Positions 11,715-22,094 of a stretch of DNA of 64,000 nt are shown here, in pieces. This stretch comes from Odontocerum albicorne. Its lineage: Eukaryota > Arthropoda > Insecta > Trichoptera > Odontoceridae. The stretch covers positions 8,017,366-8,081,365 of the forward strand of contig OX463846.1 in the NCBI GenBank assembly GCA_949825065.1. Reading direction: 5' to 3'. Below the pieces are notes generated by a model. The model was not told the DNA's origin and searched no databases. It saw only the letters and a list, made by a program, of their open reading frames with translations. How positions within the stretch are numbered: position 1 is the first letter of the stretch; each line of letters opens with the position of its first letter. The position numbers were made by a program, and so were the translations under genes.

Positions 11715-12450
11715 TTAGACAACATGCATAATCACGCCGGTTCGGATAAGAAAAGACACAGCGTCATACTTTTCTATCGCGATACACATATTTAACCTCT
11801 TACACGTCCATTCAACTTTTACAATTCTTATATCGTTACAAGAGACAACATGCATAATCACGCCGCTTCGGATAAGAAAGAACACAGCGTCATACTTTTC
11901 TATCGCGATACACATATTTAGCCTCTTACACGTCCATTCAACTCTTACAATTCTTATACCGTTACAAAAGACAACATGCATAATCACGCCGGTTCGGATA
12001 CGAAAGGACACAGCGTCATACTTTTCTATCGCGATACACATATTTAGCCTCTTACACGTCCATTCAACTCTTACAATTCTTATACCGTTACAAAAAAGTG
12101 GAATAAACAGTGTTTGATAAAAATAAATTTAAATATCTTACAATTCTTTTTTCAAAATAACATTCATTTGATACTTTTTTAGATCTTCATCTAACACGCT
12201 TTACTCTCACATTTCACTCTTTATTTATTTTGTAAGTATTTCTCCATTTATTCGTTCCGCGTACCCAAACCATTTCAATCTTCTTCTTCATCTTAATTAA
12301 CTCATCAGTCTTAAGTTCACATTATTTAATCCCTTGTTCTATCATATGTTGTCAAACCATATATTCTTGTAGTGCACGCATTTTTACAACATTTATTCGA
12401 CTCTACAGTTTTTTTTACATATCACAGTTTCACTCCCATACATAAAAGTT
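11715..12450 (-). pseudogene. LINE-A 3' half with internal tandem expansion
   Basis: The minus strand runs from a YMGVKL-like codon stretch near 12450 (corresponding to MYGSET in other copies), through the KMKK/RPRK region, to the family 3' terminus. The last 126 bp of the element are present three times in tandem (see 11718-12095). Frames are broken. Confidence 0.6.
11718..12095. repeat. 126-bp tandem repeat, three copies
   Basis: Each unit begins GACAACATGCATAATCACGC and is the terminal segment of LINE-A. The unit length is a multiple of three, which produces a 108-codon repetitive minus-strand frame with no independent support. The copies differ at only a few positions, so the expansion is recent relative to the element's decay. 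Confidence 0.9.
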
Positions 12451-13949
12451 TATATTAAAATAGTGTTTGTATTAAAATCTTAGCAAATTTACAAAATTAG
12501 AAATGTTACTTTAAATCTTTACGAAACACTTAATGACTCCGCTTTGCAGACTTGCGGGTATCTGAAAATTTCTTTAAGTGAATTTTACTGATTTTTATAT
12601 ATTTTGATGTACTTCGTTAAATATTTTTTAGTTTATGTCATCTTCCTGACCATTTAAAATTTTAAAATCATCAACATCATCAGTCCTATAGTCCAGGATA
12701 GGTATTTGGTTACCTACAATGTTATATCCCACTTATCTGTCTCAGTAACACTCCTCCTTAAATTAGTTATACCCATGTGGGACAGTTCTCTATCACACTA
12801 TCCAGCCATCTCTCATACACTTGTAGTTTCCCCACTCTCATTTACCCATTGGATCAGATGAAAACTGTCTTTCTATCAAAGACCAGTCCTGCATGCGGTA
12901 TTAGTACTCAAACCAGTACAGTCTAGGATTTTTTATAAATTCGCAATACAGAATGTAAAGCTCTACGGTATACCTTAAAATTTAAACGATGACCAAATAA
13001 ACGTTAGTGCTTGTATTGATCTGCTCCTTAGAGGGATTGTTAAGAAAGTCTGGTGGTCTTTTTTTTCGGTCTACCTCGACAAGGAAATAGCGTGATGGTA
13101 TATATGTATATTATGTGATATAATTATTGGTTGACTTTAAATTTAAGCCATGCATGAAATGGACATGATTATGCAGAAAAGATCCAACGCACAAGAGACC
13201 TGCTCCGAGATAATTCAGTATATGTCATAGCACTCAATAGACTCGTATTAAACAAATCAATTTACAATAAAATGTATATATACCATAAAATGCCCATTGA
13301 ACGGGCATGGTTTATCGATATTTCAAAGAAACTAAATAGAATAGAAATATTTTAAAATAAATTATATTGTCGTTCCTACTTCTAATCTCAAAGTTCTCTT
13401 TCGATAGAACGATTTCCGTTCATTACAAAAGCTAATTAGGCCCAACTGATTCCATATCTTATCAGAAACGTATGTGGTCTATTAATAAATGAATCACAAA
13501 AATAATTCCAAATTTGAAATTTTACTTCTAAATACGATTTTTTTCTTCTCAATACAAAATTTTAATTCCAAATACAAAATTTTAATTCCAAATACAAAAT
13601 TCAACCAATTAACAAACTGATCAAATATTTACCTGTCCGCGATTGGATACCAATTTAAACAAAAGACTCCGACTAACCGCCGAGTGGATTGCAAATGTTC
13701 GAACTGCGAGTAAGGTTTGCTTATTTCCGAAGTTTAAACTTTCCTCAACCGGGACCACTCGCAATTACTTTTGACTTGTGGTAAGAAACGGGAAGAAAAA
13801 GTTTGACGACAGTTTTGCTGTAAGTTAAAATCTATCGACTGCAACGAAAAAAGAGCGGGAAAAGTTGGAAATGTTTTAGTTTAAAATAAATCTCGTGATA
13901 AACACTGAAAAAATTTAATTTCATTTATTTCAATTTGATTGAAAATGTA
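12451..13949. other. AT-rich stretch with a few scraps
   Basis: 12660-12930 has somewhat higher complexity (CAGTCCTATAGTCCAGG) and may be an old repeat that I cannot classify. 13055-13105 resembles a LINE-A 3' terminus on the plus strand. 13552-13605 is a 21-bp unit (AATTTTAATTCCAAATACAAA) repeated about 2.5 times. 13620-13860 is less AT-rich without a recognised frame. Confidence 0.4.
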
Positions 13950-14023
13950 GGTCGAAAAGTTATTGTTCCTACCCTCAATGTGAGTTTTGAACTAGCGTCC
14001 GTGTGCATAGAATTCATCCGTGA

Positions 14024-14213
14024 TGACGACATCCGTGGCCTGGTGGTAAGACACTTGTCTGCCGATCCGGAGGTTGCGGGTTCGATCCCCGCTGGAACCA
14101 AGATTTTTTTAAATAGGATTCCAGTCTGGTTAACACTTAGAGCCTATAAAAACATATTTCTGTCTGGTTGGAAGAGATTGCCACATGGCAGTAAACTCAC
14201 CATGTTAAAAAAA
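14024..14213 (+). repeat. SINE-1, well-preserved copy
   Basis: Nearly identical to the copy at 2974-3178 in head (CTGGTGGTAAGACACTTG), B box (GGTTCGATCCCCGC) and tail (GTTGGAAGAGATTGCC). It is followed by AACACTGGTATAGTTTGGGC, which resembles the LINE-A segment encoding KNTVRWFGH, suggesting insertion in an old LINE-A. Confidence 0.85.
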
Positions 14214-14269
14214 AAGAAGAACACTGGTATAGTTTGGGCACGTGGAACGAACGAATAAAGAATTACTAA

Positions 14270-14440
14270 TAACACCCATAGAGGTTTCTATCAACTTACA
14301 GGTTGAACTTTCAAACTGCCTTTGGGGATGCCGGTAGGGAGAGCAATCACACTTTATAAACGTGTGTGTATTTATATAGACGTTTTTCATATGTCGCTGA
14401 AATCTTTAGGAAAACTCATAATTGTTTAGTTTTTTTTTTG
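14270..14440 (+). pseudogene. LINE-K C-terminal scrap
   Basis: One frame gives GMPVGRAITLYKRV and then IDVFHMSLKSLGKL before a stop near 14430. This lines up with MPVGRAFTLLNGAAS and IDIFHITLPKAKV of the better copies at 9870 and 25690. It is more diverged than those, with an internal stop. Confidence 0.6.
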
Positions 14441-14633
14441 TTATTTATAACATGTTATATTTTATTTTAGTGATATGCACATAATTTCTTATTATATTTT
14501 TTATCAAATGTCTTAAAATTGTTTTATACGGATACATTTATTTTATTTTAATTTGTTTATTGTAAAAATAGAAGAAGCCTGAAATATTCAAACTTTAAAA
14601 ACATAAATAAATGAAGTTCAAACATATAAGGTA

Positions 14634-15164
14634 TTAACATAAGTTGAGTTCGTTTTTTTTTTTTCAAATTTAAAAATGAGCACCAAAAGTAAAACAAAAT
14701 GGTAAAGGTTATACGTCATCCGAAAGAAGATTTTCTGCTCTACAAGATATTTATCTTCATGAATAATATGGTTTAAGCGGTTCCACTCACCAGTCGTCCG
14801 GAACGCTCCATGTCTTTCAGATCAAAATTACCGTATTTGAAATGCAAAAACCATCGATGAGCTGTCGTTTCATTCATAGCATCTTCACCGTACACTTCGC
14901 AAATATCACGAGTAGCTTTGGCAGCTTTATTCTCTCGATTGAACGCGAACAGAAGGAGGTGTCGAAAATGCTCACTTTCGTCTACTGGACATTCCATTTT
15001 GAAGGCTTGTAATCAAATAAAATAATATATGTTACGTAAAAGCAAACACAATATCTTGTAGAGCAGAAAACTTTCTTTCGAATGACGTATAACATTAACC
15101 ATTTTGTTTTACTTTTGGTGCTCATTTTTAAATTTAAAAAAAAACGCACACAACTTATGTTAAC
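14634..15164 (-). mobile_element. Fold-back mariner derivative with about 115-bp inverted ends
   Basis: The left arm (14634 to about 14752) and the right arm (about 15048-15164) are inverted copies with few mismatches. Landmarks are TTAACATAAGTTG, AAAAATGAGCACCAAAAG and TTTTCTGCTCTACAAGATAT. Mariner inverted repeats are normally about 30 bp, so here a copy of the 5' end including 5'UTR has replaced the 3' end. Only the N-terminal transposase domain remains between the arms. A TA precedes the left end, as expected for mariner target sites; the right flank reads CA. Confidence 0.8.
14773..14997 (-). pseudogene. Mariner transposase N-terminal helix-turn-helix module only
   Basis: A 74-codon open frame begins MECPVDESEHFRHLLL and continues FNRENKAAKATRDICEV, GEDAMNETTAHRWF and KYGNFDLKD. 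This is the first helix-turn-helix region of mariner transposases of the type also captured in primate SETMAR; it binds the inverted repeats. A full enzyme has about 340-350 residues with a DD34D catalytic core, and the whole core is absent. The frame is still intact, so a DNA-binding-only peptide is conceivable, but no promoter evidence exists. Confidence 0.75.
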
Positions 15165-16420
15165 ACTCAATACTTTGGATCCAGTTATCGGCTGCCGCAA
15201 GACTATGTATCACCCTCGTTGGTTGCTAAAATCATCAAAAATGAGATGTTACATGAAAAAATATTTCATCTTCCTTCGATGATGAAATGTTTCTTCCTTA
15301 ACTCTTTTTATTTCTTGCCGTTTCCTATCCTCCTTCAAATTGTTTCCACAGCATTTATTCGGCTGCTTTTAATATTTTCCACGTTCACGTTTCACTCCTT
15401 TATATCAAAATTGGTACTTAAACACTATTATAGACTATCATCATAGCAAATAGACTAATATAAAATGTATAACAGAATCACAATTTTAATTAACAACAAT
15501 GATAATTAAATATGTAATATTACAGATGTAAAATTTAATGATTATGAAATTAAGAAGTCTTCAAGAACTGAGACTTTTACGGGTTAGCATGGATACAAGA
15601 CGACGTGGCGCGGAGCTCACGATTAAAAAGATTAATGTTTTAAGGGAAACGAACAAGAAATAAAATGTTAATTCACGTGGCACATTCACGATGTTCATTT
15701 GTGACTTGATGAATAAATTCCACGGGTTTCTATGCAAATTGAGACATTCCCCTTCTCTACCATAACTGGGGTGGCACGTCTTTTGTTCGATCCAAAAACA
15801 CGCCATTTTTCAACAGCCACTTTCTTAGTTAATTTTTTTTAATAACAGTTACAATTTTAAACAATATTAACCTAAAAATAAGAATTTTAACGAGTTTCAA
15901 AAACTAATTTTATATATGTTGTGAGGTTTTAACGGTTCTTCGTATCAATTGAATTTTTATCATACGATGCCCATACTTTGAATGCCTGAGCCTTGACTGA
16001 AGTTTTTATTTTATGTGTTTTTTTCTTTGGTATACATGTGCGTATTTCATTTCGATATTTTTTTTGTACATGATTAATGTAAATAATTATATTTTTTTGT
16101 GTTAAAAGTTCTATTTATATTCACGCATATTTAAAATTCTAATTTGAGCAAAACTTTGTGTTATTTTTTAATGGTTAATAAAATTAAAATAAATAAAATA
16201 AGGCCTATGGGCATCATGAGTTAAACCGCGCGGTAAAACACTTCGAAAAATTTTATCAAACTGATTTTATAAGTCTGAAAAGTACAATTAAACTTGTCAT
16301 GTGTTATGGAAATGAAAGTAAATGCTATAATTGGGGTACAATGAAAGATTAGAACGAGTTAAAGAATTCTGCTTTTTGATAAATGCGAGGGTAAGTTAAA
16401 AATTATTCGCACTTTATTGA
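15165..16420. other. AT-rich stretch with a possible LINE-A scrap
   Basis: 15290-15430 weakly resembles LINE-A on the minus strand (ACATTTATTCG-type block, then TTTCACTCC and TATATCAAA). The 81-codon minus frame 15561-15806 lacks recognisable motifs. The rest shows nothing. Confidence 0.35.
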
Positions 16421-16424
16421 ATTT

Positions 16425-16620
16425 GTTTTAATCAACTTTTGGAAAAGACAAATTCATCATTTTTCGTTCATCTCCTTCCTTTTCAGGACACTTTTTCTGT
16501 CAACAAGTTTTCGTACTTCCTCATTAAAAAATGTTTTACACGAAGCCACGAATGCACCGCTGTCTTCACTTCTTCGTCAGAAGTGGATCTTCACCCTCGT
16601 AGGGCGGTTTCAGGAGGGCA
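16425..16620 (-). pseudogene. Mariner-like transposase C-terminal fragment
   Basis: On the minus strand the segments SDEEVKTAVHSWLRV and, after a frameshift, FFNEEVRKLVDR and LKRKE match the end of mariner transposases, where the usual layout is DEEV-AVHxWL then FFxxGIxKLxxR. Only about 60 codons are present, with no catalytic aspartates and no inverted repeat found. It differs from the elements at 14634 and 27216. Confidence 0.6.
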
Positions 16621-16639
16621 ACAGACAAAAGTCTAATGG

Positions 16640-17100
16640 AAGAAGATCAAGACTATATGAAGGATGTTTAAACACCTCAAAACAAAGTTTCCACCTTCGT
16701 TTTTTCTCAGATGATAAAACGGTGGAAAGAGATATTGAACGACGAGTTGCAATAGCAAACCAAATCGATGGGGGGCTTAAAGGCATATACTTAAACTAAG
16801 CAATAAGATCTGCCAAGATTATGGCTTACAACTGCGTATTAGTGGCAACAAAGACGTATCGTAGTGAAACATAGAAATATAAAATCAATTAAAAGAGCTG
16901 AGTAAAAACGCGTGCACAGAGAGGAATATGCGTTATGTCGATGTATGACAACAGAACAAGAAATGTAGTGGTTGAGGTAGAAGAACGTGGGCTAAAACTG
17001 TTGCGCTGGAGTGATTTAGATGTGTTCATGGAATAAGTGATGAAAGACTGTCGAAACAAAGTGGTAGGGGTCTACCAAGGAAAGTCAAGTTAAACTGATT
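16640..17100 (+). pseudogene. LINE-A RT-domain C-terminal part
   Basis: The reading FFSDDKTVERDIERRVAI, then NQIDGGLKGIYLN, aligns with the minus-strand copy near 57155-57305 and with 24040-24140. In the family this region follows the RT active site. Further on, SMYDNRTRNVV and a LKLLRWSDL-like run match the region before the GRGRPRK motif. Several stops and frame changes are present. Confidence 0.65.
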
Positions 17101-17780
17101 AAATTAAATTTTGAATTCGTACTCCTAAGTTAGAAGACATATTTCATACCAACTAAGCCACGGAAGTATATTGGAGGTAAATTAAAAATACTCTGCCTAT
17201 TTTTTTACAAAATCTAAACATTTTCATTAAGAGAAAGTTAAATAGCATTCAAATTTATCAATTGGTTCCTCAGAGATAAGTATTTATTGTTTATATCTTT
17301 TTTTAATTTCAAATGTAGCAAATTTGACTTTGGTAAAACTACGCTACACCTTTTACTAAAGTTAAAATGAAATCTGAAAATTGTTGGAAGCCAGTATTTG
17401 TTTAGAATTTTTCCCCTACAAAAATAAACGTCTAGAACTCGATAACTGTATATTTGACCAAAAATGCGGTGAAAACTTTTAAAACTCCCCTCTAGACAAT
17501 AATTAACCCCAGACGTTAGAGGCTCAAGTGTTATTGCTGGTGCTTTTGCGCTTATTGCCTTCAAGCACCTGATCTTAGCGGCGCAATAGCCTCCACTCTT
17601 GAGGTCAAATAGTCACAAAATTACTCAATCTTTCTACCCTGTGCTCAATTTGATATGTTGATACTAATATCTATTATAAGGATAGATTTTATCTCGTAAA
17701 AAATATAAGTAGAAATATTTGTCAATTTCGATAATATACGAGTAGTTTTGAAAAAATATTAATGATCAAACCAAGACTAT
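17101..17780. other. AT-rich stretch without recognised feature
   Basis: A 108-codon minus frame (17238-17564) has no known motif and biased Lys/Asn/Leu composition. No repeat relatives were seen. Confidence 0.45.
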
Positions 17781-17784
17781 ATTA

Positions 17785-17945
17785 ATAAGACATATCTGTC
17801 TTTCGATCCGGATGCTGTGGATTTGATTCCCGTTGGTATCTGGATTTTTTTATAATGTTTGCAATCTGATTTTTACTTGAGACTTATTTAATACTTTTCT
17901 GGTTAGACTGAAAAGATTGCCAGTGTAGTGTAATAAAATAATACG
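17785..17945 (+). repeat. SINE-1, degenerate copy
   Basis: The order of blocks is kept: CTGTCTTTCGATCCGGATG, TTTGATTCCCGTTGG (B box), a T-run, then TTCTGGTTAGACTG and AAAGATTGCC. It abuts a LINE-A fragment. Confidence 0.7.
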
Positions 17946-18600
17946 ATGTGAGCTTAACGGATGTATGTGTATGTATGAATGTGAAATTTGAACCTCGAAA
18001 ATATTGAAAAAAGTAGAACAAACGCCGTAAAAATGCGTGCACTGAGAAGAATACATGGAATGTCAATGCGTGATAGAACAGATAGGCTTAATACTTGCCA
18101 CCCTGTGATGGATAGCGAGTGACCAGGACTTATATTTTATTTGATTATTCGATATTTTAATACACAATAAAAGGATTTTTATAGCTAATTACAAAAAGTA
18201 ACCTAACAGATTTTGCATAATTTTAATTTAAAAAATACATTTTTTACTGGACGTTTAGCGTCCAGCACCGTGGTTGGTGGATTTTTTTAGCACAGTAAGG
18301 CAAGTGTTAAAACTGACGTATTAAATAAGATGAAGAAGAACACTGTGAGATGATTATAGAACAAATGAATGAATAAAAAAGAATTTGAGTGGAAAATGTG
18401 GTAAACACTTACCAAGAAAACTATATAGTGGATATTGTATTCAGTATTTTGAAAAAATTAAATGTATTGTTAGACAAATCGTAAAAGCTGCGTGACAAGG
18501 TGTATGGATAAAAAGGAGGCGAAACATGTGTTTAATGAAAGGACAGTTTGGGGCTCTTTGCCTATCTCAATAGAGAAACAGCATAATTGTTTATATGAAC
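17946..18600 (+). pseudogene. LINE-A fragment interrupted by a MITE
   Basis: Before the insertion one frame reads KMRALRRIHGMSMRDRTDRL, which in this family precedes the GHVER-RGRPRK region. After the insertion at 18311 the sequence resumes with a DVLNKMKKNT-like frame and later the GAGTGGAAAATGTGGTAAA block. It ends with a family-type terminus near 18560-18600. Frames are disrupted by small indels. Confidence 0.65.
18088..18310 (+). mobile_element. piggyBac-type MITE with TTAA ends
   Basis: The element is bounded by TTAA on both sides, and its termini form an inverted repeat (TACTTGCC left, GGCAAGTG right). Internally it carries a hairpin (GGACGTTTAGCGTCC) and CACTCGCTATCC-type sequence on the reverse strand. 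A second copy in opposite orientation lies at 56915-57154. No coding capacity. The TTAA target duplication suggests mobilisation by a piggyBac transposase, which is not in this window. Confidence 0.65.
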
Positions 18601-18674
18601 GAATGAAGTGATGGGTTTTTTTTTATACTCGTACTTGTTTACTTGACCCAAAAAAAGTTACTTTGTTAATTATT

Positions 18675-18850
18675 AAACCGACGCCTGTTTTCTAGCCCGA
18701 GGATAAAGACTCGATTCCCGATAAAATCCAATTTTTATTTGAAAACTTTTAGTCTGATTTTTATTAAATGTACACATATATTAAACATCATGTTTGGTTC
18801 GAAGATATGGCAATACGTTGTATTGTGTATAACGAAAATTTATTATAATG
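18675..18850 (+). repeat. SINE-1, degenerate copy
   Basis: Recognised by ACGCCTGTTTTCTAGCCC, then ACTCGATTCCCGATAAAATC, a T-rich linker, and GTTTGGTTCGAAGATATGGC in place of the tail. The head is truncated. Confidence 0.6.
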
Positions 18851-19189
18851 CAATTTAAATGATCGGTCAATACATTTAACTTTATGGGTGACATGTTATG
18901 TCGTAAATATCAGAAACTTTTATTGTTTTAATAAAATCTTTATATCGTTTTCGATGGTGATTATGAGTACACACATGAGTGTTAGTTACTGGTATTTCTT
19001 CTATTTAGTCTGAAATATAACTATTAGAATGAAAGAAGTGTTCTTACTTACATTGAAACTTATTCGTGCATAGTAGGAAATTGATATGATTCTTAGAGAC
19101 AGAGAAATATATGGAGCCCATGAACGACACCAGGACACCATCAACTTTCTTAAGTTATTCCAATTAAAAGTATTCTTTCACTTTAATGG
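18851..19189. other. AT-rich stretch without recognised feature
   Basis: Nothing beyond AT-rich sequence; no frame or repeat identified. Confidence 0.5.
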
Positions 19190-19995
19190 TTGACTTTTTC
19201 ACTAAATATTAAGTACCGCTTTTGGCCAACGACGAAGGTAATGTGACCGAGCTTTTTCATAGAGTTGAAATACAGAACCATCAACTAGGGCTAGAAATAA
19301 ACAAAAGTATTTACCATTGAACAATTTGAAACTTTAACAAGAAGTAATTCGTTTAGGGATTACGGAGAGGTGAATGCGTTTGTTGATATAGGAGCTTTCA
19401 TTTTGAGGTGTAGCATAGGAGCTTTCATTTCGAAGTAGCCAAATAGGAATGGCAACATTAGCTATGAAAAGTCGGATAAATATATCGTTTGACTGATTTA
19501 TAGTAAAAAACTGAAATCTCTAGTATTATTCATATTACGTCTCTAGTATTCTCCGTATGTAGTGGAAATACGTACGGTGGAGAAGAAATAAAAAACGTGA
19601 TAAATACCTAGGAAATGTGGTATTGTAGGTAGATCTTCCGTATCATATGAAACGAAAGCCGAGCCGAAGGCTATATCATCCAAGAATTAGGGATTACTGA
19701 AAGACTTTCGATAACATGCTGTAAAAGAAGGCTTAAATGCAATGAGCATGTGGCCAAAAAGTATAATAAAAGTCGGGAGAATCAGGGGGATAATATGGAC
19801 AGTTATTTGAAAGCGAACAAGAGGAAGATGTCATATGAGATTGATGCACCAAATAAGGGAAGTAACGAGACCTCCATTAGGTATTCCATTCAACATGGTC
19901 TAGGACTGGAAAGAATGGGAAAAGGTGGTGCACCAAATCCTAGACATAACAAATGACCACGATGCTCAGCAATGAGCACGTGAGGAAGAAGCTTT
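19190..19995 (+). pseudogene. LINE-E: decayed RT C-terminal region and 3' end
   Basis: The frame at 19219-19308 reads LLANDEGNVTELFHRV and then QLGLEINKS. In non-LTR reverse transcriptases this is the stretch right after the catalytic YADD box. Later pieces (GLGLERMGK, 19890-19930) fit the C-terminal trailer. The element ends ACGATGCTCAGCAATGAGC followed by GAGGAAGAAG, a GAA-rich tail like those of the minus-strand pieces at 5205 and 21885. Stops and frameshifts are many. Confidence 0.55.
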
Positions 19996-20134
19996 ACTAA
20001 CGATCCAAAAATATGTTCTTGTTAAATCTTACAATCTCTTACTACCCGTAGACATCACCAAGTAAACACTTTTCATCACAACTCTAAGACTGAGCCCGAT
20101 ACTGTTACACTAAATTTTAATAAAGTCAATTATT

Positions 20135-21570
20135 TGTAATTTATTTTTAACAAACACTGTTTATTCCACTTTTTTATGACGGTATAACCCTACCGGTTTC
20201 AAGGCTTTCACCTCATCTTCAGGGGAGCGCAAACAAGACTAAATGCTGTTCGGACTGGTACCGATATAGACACTTCAACGGTTGGAGGCGGGAGGGGTGG
20301 GGGGAAGGCTAGGTATTATTTCGGCCAATAGCGGGGAGATTTTTGGGGAAATAACTATTCAACAGATGCTCTGATCTGTATATTGACTTAGAAATTTCTA
20401 GGGCCTCCAATCTGTCCAATCTATTTCCGTTGTCGCTAATATGTAAGAATTTGGCATCATTGATAGAAAAAGTATGATTCTCACGGTGACAATGATTAGC
20501 CATTTCAGAATAAATTAGAGGATTTGTTAAGGCAGATTGGTGTTCACGAAATCTCTTTTCAAAAGATCTTCCTGTCTTTCCTATATAGAAATTATCACAG
20601 TCAGCACATAAAAGTTTATACACACCGCTGTTGTTAAGTATTCCATTTTTGCCTTTCCCATTAAATAAGAGTTTCCGGAGATTGAAGTTAGTGTAAAAAG
20701 CTGGCTTTATGTGACTTGGAATATTTTTGGTTATTTCATTTGATATATTTTTTATAAATAGGACTTTGCTCCATTTATAGGTATGCTTATAGGTGTCGTT
20801 AAATATATAATCTTTTATGAGTTTCTTTTTTGTTTTGTTTTTTAAAAGTGAATCAATGAGGCTTCCAGGATAGCCATTATTTGTAGCAATTTTTTTGATG
20901 GTTATTAATTCCTTTTTAAAATTGTCGTCGGTTAATGGGACACTGAGCAATCTATGAAGCATACAGTTAAAGGCGGCGAATTTATGATTATTAGGATGGT
21001 TAGAAGTTGCTGGAATTATGGAGTCTGAATAAGTATTTTTCCTATATATATCAAAGTCAAATGTGCCTTTTTTCCGAGATAATGTTAGGTCCAAGAAATT
21101 TAATTTTCCGTCCTGTTCTGTTTCTAATGTAAATTTTATAAAACTTTCTATAGAATTTAAATATTTAAGAAAATGGTGTAATTGTCTATCGGTACCCGTC
21201 CAAACACAAAGAATGTCATCTGCATACCTAAACCAGCACAGAACATTTTTGGTTAGCTTAAAATTACTCCTAAAGATACATTTTTCAAAATAGTTCATAA
21301 ATATTTCACTGAGAAGTGGAGACAACGGTGAGCCAATAGCTAAACCATTCGTTTGTTTATATATTTTATTGTTGAAGTTAAAATAATTTTGTTTGATGCA
21401 TAAGTCCATTAGTGAAATCAATTCTGAATTTTTAACAAGGTCCTTACTTTTGTCATTTATGATATTTTTTGCGAGCTCTAAGGATCTCCAACCTGGTATG
21501 CTTGGATATAGGTTAGTGACATCAAAGGATACCAGTTTTGCATTATGAGGCATTTCAAAGTCAATTATAT
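20135..21570 (-). mobile_element. Penelope-like retroelement, 5'-truncated
   Basis: The unit contains the minus-strand RT/endonuclease frame and, downstream of it, a terminal repeat (20135-20280) found eight or more times in the window. The RT lacks its N-terminal motifs, and similarity to other copies starts at about 21560, so the 5' part is missing. Known family features that fit are an RT related to telomerase RT, a GIY-YIG endonuclease at the C-terminus, and terminal repeats with hammerhead-type ribozymes. A related shorter copy is at 50957-51930 and another at 23320-23980. Confidence 0.88.
20178..20222 (-). ncRNA. Candidate hammerhead ribozyme core in PLE terminal repeat
   Basis: On the minus strand the order is CTGAAGA (fits the CUGANGA box), a short stem GAGG/CCTT, GAAA (second conserved box), a stem CGGTA/TACCG, then GTC (cleavage triplet). 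This is the order of a type I hammerhead. A single extra T precedes the first stem and one C is unpaired in the second. No strong helix I is seen, as reported for minimalist PLE hammerheads that may act as dimers. Confidence 0.5.
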
Positions 21571-21583
21571 ATATATGATACAT
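20309..21583 (-). CDS. PLE reverse transcriptase/GIY-YIG endonuclease, partial
   Basis: This 424-codon uninterrupted frame encodes most of a Penelope-like polyprotein. RT palm motif A is at residues 18-30 (VSFDVTNLYPSIP), with the first catalytic Asp at 21. Motif B-like GLAIGSPLSPLLSEIF is at 80-95 and motif C RYADDILCV is at 119-127, supplying the paired aspartates. The endonuclease starts at GVYKLL (320-325) and FYIGKTGR (332-339), continues with FEKRFREH (341-348), and a Glu in RLEALE (391-396) is the likely metal ligand. Two Cys (326, 329) and downstream His (364-370) fit the extra CCHH cluster of PLE endonucleases. The first about 10 codons are probably flanking sequence; the N-terminal RT motifs are gone, so activity is not expected. 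Intactness suggests a fairly recent insertion. Confidence 0.9.
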   Translation of the reverse strand: MYHIYIIDFEMPHNAKLVSFDVTNLYPSIPGWRSLELAKNIINDKSKDLVKNSELISLMDLCIKQNYFNFNNKIYKQTNGLAIGSPLSPLLSEIFMNYFEKCIFRSNFKLTKNVLCWFRYADDILCVWTGTDRQLHHFLKYLNSIESFIKFTLETEQDGKLNFLDLTLSRKKGTFDFDIYRKNTYSDSIIPATSNHPNNHKFAAFNCMLHRLLSVPLTDDNFKKELITIKKIATNNGYPGSLIDSLLKNKTKKKLIKDYIFNDTYKHTYKWSKVLFIKNISNEITKNIPSHIKPAFYTNFNLRKLLFNGKGKNGILNNSGVYKLLCADCDNFYIGKTGRSFEKRFREHQSALTNPLIYSEMANHCHRENHTFSINDAKFLHISDNGNRLDRLEALEISKSIYRSEHLLNSYFPKNLPAIGRNNT

Positions 21584-21884
21584 TATCGATCATCTCAAAA
21601 AAATTGTCTGGATCTTTACTGACACACTATCATAAGACCAGTCACTCGGACGGTTCTACAAAATATAACAATTATTCTAGCTCAAACGAATTACGTATAC
21701 CACATAATTTAGGAGTGGATTAAAATAACTACGACTAAAAAGAAAATATGTCATACAAAATATAATATATATGCAGTTTTTTTCTGAACTAGACTACTTT
21801 TAATTAAGCCAATTGAAGTATGACTAAAAAAATTAAACAAAATTAAATTAATAAATTATAAAAAAATATAGATTTATTTATAGC
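21571..21884. other. AT-rich flank of the PLE
   Basis: A short (TA)n run adjoins the PLE truncation point at about 21570. No other feature is recognised. Confidence 0.5.
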
Positions 21885-22010
21885 AACATCTTCTTTTTCT
21901 TCGTGACGTCAATGCTAAGGAACGTGACCCACAAATCGTTGAGCATTCATGTGGTTTTCTTGAGAAAATACTGCGATGGATACCACACAGCAGTACAGGT
22001 TATAGAAATT
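21885..22010 (-). pseudogene. LINE-E 3' tail
   Basis: It shares GGAACGTGACCCACAAATCG and TGTGGTTTTCTTG with 5205-5345 in the same orientation. On the minus strand it ends in AAGAAAAAGAAG, matching the GAA-type tail of the copy ending at 19995. Confidence 0.5.
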
Positions 22011-22094
22011 GTATAAATGTATATTACATACTGTAAGCCCTGAGCCCTAAATTGCCCAAAAACCGTATTCCATCGTTTTATTTTCCAGTTATTC

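Noticed and set aside
12660..12930. Another LINE C-terminus on the minus strand
   Set aside because: A GKLQVYERWLDSVIENC-like reading looked suggestive, but no recognised RT ending follows and there is no second copy to compare.
13935..14258. A 107-codon gene on the plus strand
   Set aside because: Most of it translates SINE-1 (14024-14213); the remainder resembles broken LINE-A.
20309..21583. Intact, active Penelope-like gene
   Set aside because: The open frame is long but lacks the N-terminal RT motifs, and the element is truncated near 21560.
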